Origin: Catonella massiliensis
GTDB lineage: Bacteria; Bacillota; Clostridia; Lachnospirales; Lachnospiraceae
Reading direction: 5' to 3'
NCBI RefSeq assembly: GCF_016651435.1
Contig: NZ_JAEPRJ010000001.1
Location: 806,001 to 870,000, forward strand
Length of the DNA: 64,000 nt
Part shown: piece by piece, positions 61,820-64,000 of the stretch
Layout of the letters: the number at the start of each line of letters is the position of its first letter
How positions within the stretch are numbered: the first letter of the stretch is position 1
The notes under the pieces: model-generated
The model's database searches: none
Told to the model about the DNA's origin: nothing
Seen by the model: the letters and a program-made list of their open reading frames with translations, nothing else
Made by a program: the position numbers and the translations under genes

Positions 61820-62505
61820 TGTTTTACAATCAGAATAACAGGCTCAATCCAACCCCCATAACCAAATTTATAGCGGTAATTCTACTTGGTATGGGAGTGG
61901 CTCATTCTATGAATCACTACTTGGAATGGGCGGCAGTACTCACCATTTCTACAATGTACTTTATAAATGGACTTATAAAGGACGGGATAAGGAACATCAT
62001 TGTATTTGGAGTTTTGTTTTTTGCGCCAAGCTTCAGTGTGCTTGCTACATTTCCACTTGTTTTGAAGATGCTTCTTTCCCTAGTTTTTGTATGCAGGATG
62101 TTTTATCTTCCGTATTCCGCAGGGAAATATATGATAAAAACCTCAGATGTGGGAAGTATCATTTCGTCCATGGATGCTCTTAAAATACCGAGTGCAGTAT
62201 CCATACCAATAGCAGTTATGTTTCGCTTCTTTCCGTCATTTGCAGAGGAGAGAAATAATATCAAGATGGCGATGAAGATAAGGGGAATAGATACCAAGAA
62301 TCCTGTTAAATACCTGGAATACGTACTTGTTCCCCTCCTCATCATATCATCAAACATAGCTGATGATATAGCAAAGGCAGCAGAGACCAAATGTATAGCT
62401 AATCCTATTAAGAAAACAAGATATATAACTGTGGGAGTGCATTTGATTGATTTTATTTATATATCTTTGATAGCTGCAATTGCAGTCGGAGGTTTTGTAT
62501 GCTGA
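61819..62505 (+). CDS. ECF transporter T component (chromosomal)
   Basis: A 228-aa membrane scaffold protein with four to five helices and the coupling motif NNIKMAMKIRGID. ATG 61819 overlaps the S-component stop (TGATG) and its end overlaps EcfA by 7 bp, so production is coupled. Homolog of 14360 and 21029. Confidence 0.85.
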   Translation: MFYNQNNRLNPTPITKFIAVILLGMGVAHSMNHYLEWAAVLTISTMYFINGLIKDGIRNIIVFGVLFFAPSFSVLATFPLVLKMLLSLVFVCRMFYLPYSAGKYMIKTSDVGSIISSMDALKIPSAVSIPIAVMFRFFPSFAEERNNIKMAMKIRGIDTKNPVKYLEYVLVPLLIISSNIADDIAKAAETKCIANPIKKTRYITVGVHLIDFIYISLIAAIAVGGFVC

Positions 62506-63884
62506 GAATAGAGAATTTATCCCTTTCTTATGGGGAGAATAAGGTATTAAATGATATAAGCCTTAACATAGCTGATGGAGAATGTGTGTTACTTACAGGA
62601 GAGAGTGGAAGTGGGAAATCTTCTATTATCAACTCTATCAACGGCTTAGCCTTTGAATATGAAAATGCTCAAATATCAGGAAGTATTAAGGTTGGTGAAA
62701 AGGAGATTAAAAACCTTGAACTCTATGAAATATCTCTTTTGATAGCCAGTGTTTTTCAAAACCCTAAGACACATTTTTTCAATGTGGATACCACTCTTGA
62801 ACTTCTGTTTTATCTTGAGAACATAGGGCTTGATAAAAAAGAAATGGAAAGCCGAATGAAAGATATGCTTAATGTATTTGGGATAGAGTATCTACTGGGA
62901 CGAAGTATATTTGAGCTCTCAGGAGGAGAAAAACAGATACTTTCTGTGGCAGCCTGTTATATATCCGGCTGTAAAATCATTGTTCTCGATGAACCTTCAT
63001 CTAACTTGGATGAGAAGTATATTGATATCCTAAAAGAAATGCTAATCATTCTTAAAAATAAAGGGATAACACTCATCCTTGCGGAGCATAGGATTTATTA
63101 TCTAATGGGTGTGGCAGATAGAATAATTATCATTCAAAATGGAAGAATAGCGAGAGAGTACACTGCACAGGGCTTTTTGGAGGTTACGGATACTGAGATA
63201 GCTGGCTTTGGACTTCGCTCAAGACATAAAACAGTCTTAAATAAGCCTAAAAACAATGGTGGAAAAGACCTGATAATCAAGAAACTTTCCTTTAATTTTG
63301 CCAACAAGGGAGAACTTGAAATGTATGATGTATCCTTTGATTTTGGGAAAATATATGGAATCGTAGGAAAGAATGGTTGTGGTAAGTCCACCATTTTGCG
63401 AATTTTAACTGGTTTGGAAGAGAATGATAAAAGTGAGATATTATTCGGAGAGAGAGTTTGTAGTAAGAAGGAGAGAATTAAGGCTTCCTCGTTGGTCATG
63501 CAGGATGTCAATCACCAGCTATTCACTGATTCAGTCGAAGAGGAAATGAAGCTGGGAGTTAAAGAATTGAAACAGGATACTGTTGATAGAATTCTATCAG
63601 GGCTAGGCCTTACTGAACTAAGAGACAGACATCCTATGAGTCTTTCGGGTGGTCAAAAGCAAAGGGTCGCTATAGCTTCTGTTCTATGCAAAAACTCGAG
63701 ATTCATATTCTTTGACGAGCCAACAAGTGGAATGGATTATAAAAATATGCTCAAAATATCAAAGCTGATAAAGAGCATGAAGACAGAAGATAACATCATC
63801 TTTATCGTATCTCACGATACAGAGTTCTTAAATGAGGTCGCCGACAGTATCCTCTGTCTGGAGGATTATAGGATATACAATTAG
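62499..63884 (+). CDS. ECF transporter ATPase with two fused ABC domains (chromosomal)
   Basis: A 461-aa protein with two nucleotide-binding domains: GESGSGKSSI, LSGGEKQIL and VLDEPSSNLD, then GKNGCGKSTI, LSGGQKQRVA and FFDEPTSGMD. It completes the ECF importer and ends the operon. Third paralog in the window with the fused two-domain layout, supporting common descent of the three ECF sets. Confidence 0.9.
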   Translation: MLRIENLSLSYGENKVLNDISLNIADGECVLLTGESGSGKSSIINSINGLAFEYENAQISGSIKVGEKEIKNLELYEISLLIASVFQNPKTHFFNVDTTLELLFYLENIGLDKKEMESRMKDMLNVFGIEYLLGRSIFELSGGEKQILSVAACYISGCKIIVLDEPSSNLDEKYIDILKEMLIILKNKGITLILAEHRIYYLMGVADRIIIIQNGRIAREYTAQGFLEVTDTEIAGFGLRSRHKTVLNKPKNNGGKDLIIKKLSFNFANKGELEMYDVSFDFGKIYGIVGKNGCGKSTILRILTGLEENDKSEILFGERVCSKKERIKASSLVMQDVNHQLFTDSVEEEMKLGVKELKQDTVDRILSGLGLTELRDRHPMSLSGGQKQRVAIASVLCKNSRFIFFDEPTSGMDYKNMLKISKLIKSMKTEDNIIFIVSHDTEFLNEVADSILCLEDYRIYN

Positions 63885-64000
63885 ATGAAAAGAGACTGCA
63901 TAACAAGCCAAAGTCCAATAACTACACGCAATCTGACATGATAAATGAGGCAGATAGATGGAGAGGAAGAAACGTGTGGTACCTAGGGAGGTCTGTGTGA
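63885..64000. other. end of window, unassigned
   Basis: No supportable gene. An 18-codon ORF follows the EcfA stop directly and is probably chance. The final bases (TGGTACCTAGGGAGGTCTG) are richer in G and may belong to a further element that starts beyond the window. Confidence 0.3.

Noticed and set aside
63900..64000. Start of a group II intron or reverse transcriptase region
   Set aside because: The G-rich end recalled such elements, but too few bases are present and no intron boundary or RT motif can be shown.

Overview
The window comes from a low-GC Firmicute, most likely a Lachnospiraceae-type Clostridia. This rests on AT-rich composition, strong AGGAGG-type ribosome binding sites, Tn1549-like conjugation genes, Tn4451/TndX-type large serine recombinases and the host gene families. 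The species cannot be named from what is visible.

Bases 1-2341 are chromosome: the end of an unknown gene and a 23S rRNA uracil methyltransferase (rlmD/rumA type). The 3' end of that gene is the attachment site of a 25.4 kb integrative element (2342-27749) bounded by GAGTG in both junctions. The element keeps only the start of a Tn1549-like conjugation module: a CD1845-like protein, RepA, a DnaC-like ATPase, PcfB and virD4. virD4 is broken twice. A 5.1 kb mobilizable element (5332-10433: serine recombinase, TnpW, DUF3847, oriT, MobQ relaxase, flavoprotein) sits in the Trp codon of GSARW. A second serine-recombinase element (from about 11094) carries TetR, an ECF importer (S, T, A), a MATE exporter and a sigma-like gene. 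An IS110-family element (about 18419-20448) joins this cassette to a second, similar ECF/MATE/sigma cassette that leads to the recombinase of the outer element. The rest of virD4, the type IV secretion genes and the outer relaxase are absent, so the outer element looks like a deletion derivative that cannot transfer itself.

Bases 27787-48700 are chromosome with accessory genes: a DUF4143 ATPase behind three 12-bp repeats spaced exactly 33 bp, DNA-3-methyladenine glycosylase I, a methyltransferase, a Fic gene with an in-frame stop flanked by 44-nt repeats, an SMI1/KNR4 protein, a second IS110-family element, small unknown proteins, a thioredoxin-like protein with a polyferredoxin, a lone tryptophan synthase beta chain, a heterodimeric ABC exporter, an AbiL-like AAA ATPase/RloB pair, and a TetR regulator with two operators.

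Bases 48700-57000 hold glycine hydroxymethyltransferase, an AEC transporter, an FMN-dependent alpha-hydroxy acid dehydrogenase, and a two-gene operon of special interest: a channel-like protein with tandem RCK-like domains and a C-terminal RyR domain, followed one base later by a TIR-TM-beta-propeller protein. Bases 57100-63884 are a TetR-ABC-ABC-EcfS-EcfT-EcfA operon resembling the end of the streptococcal sia haem operon. It is the chromosomal counterpart of the mobile ECF cassettes and shares a two-operator promoter layout with the mobile copy.
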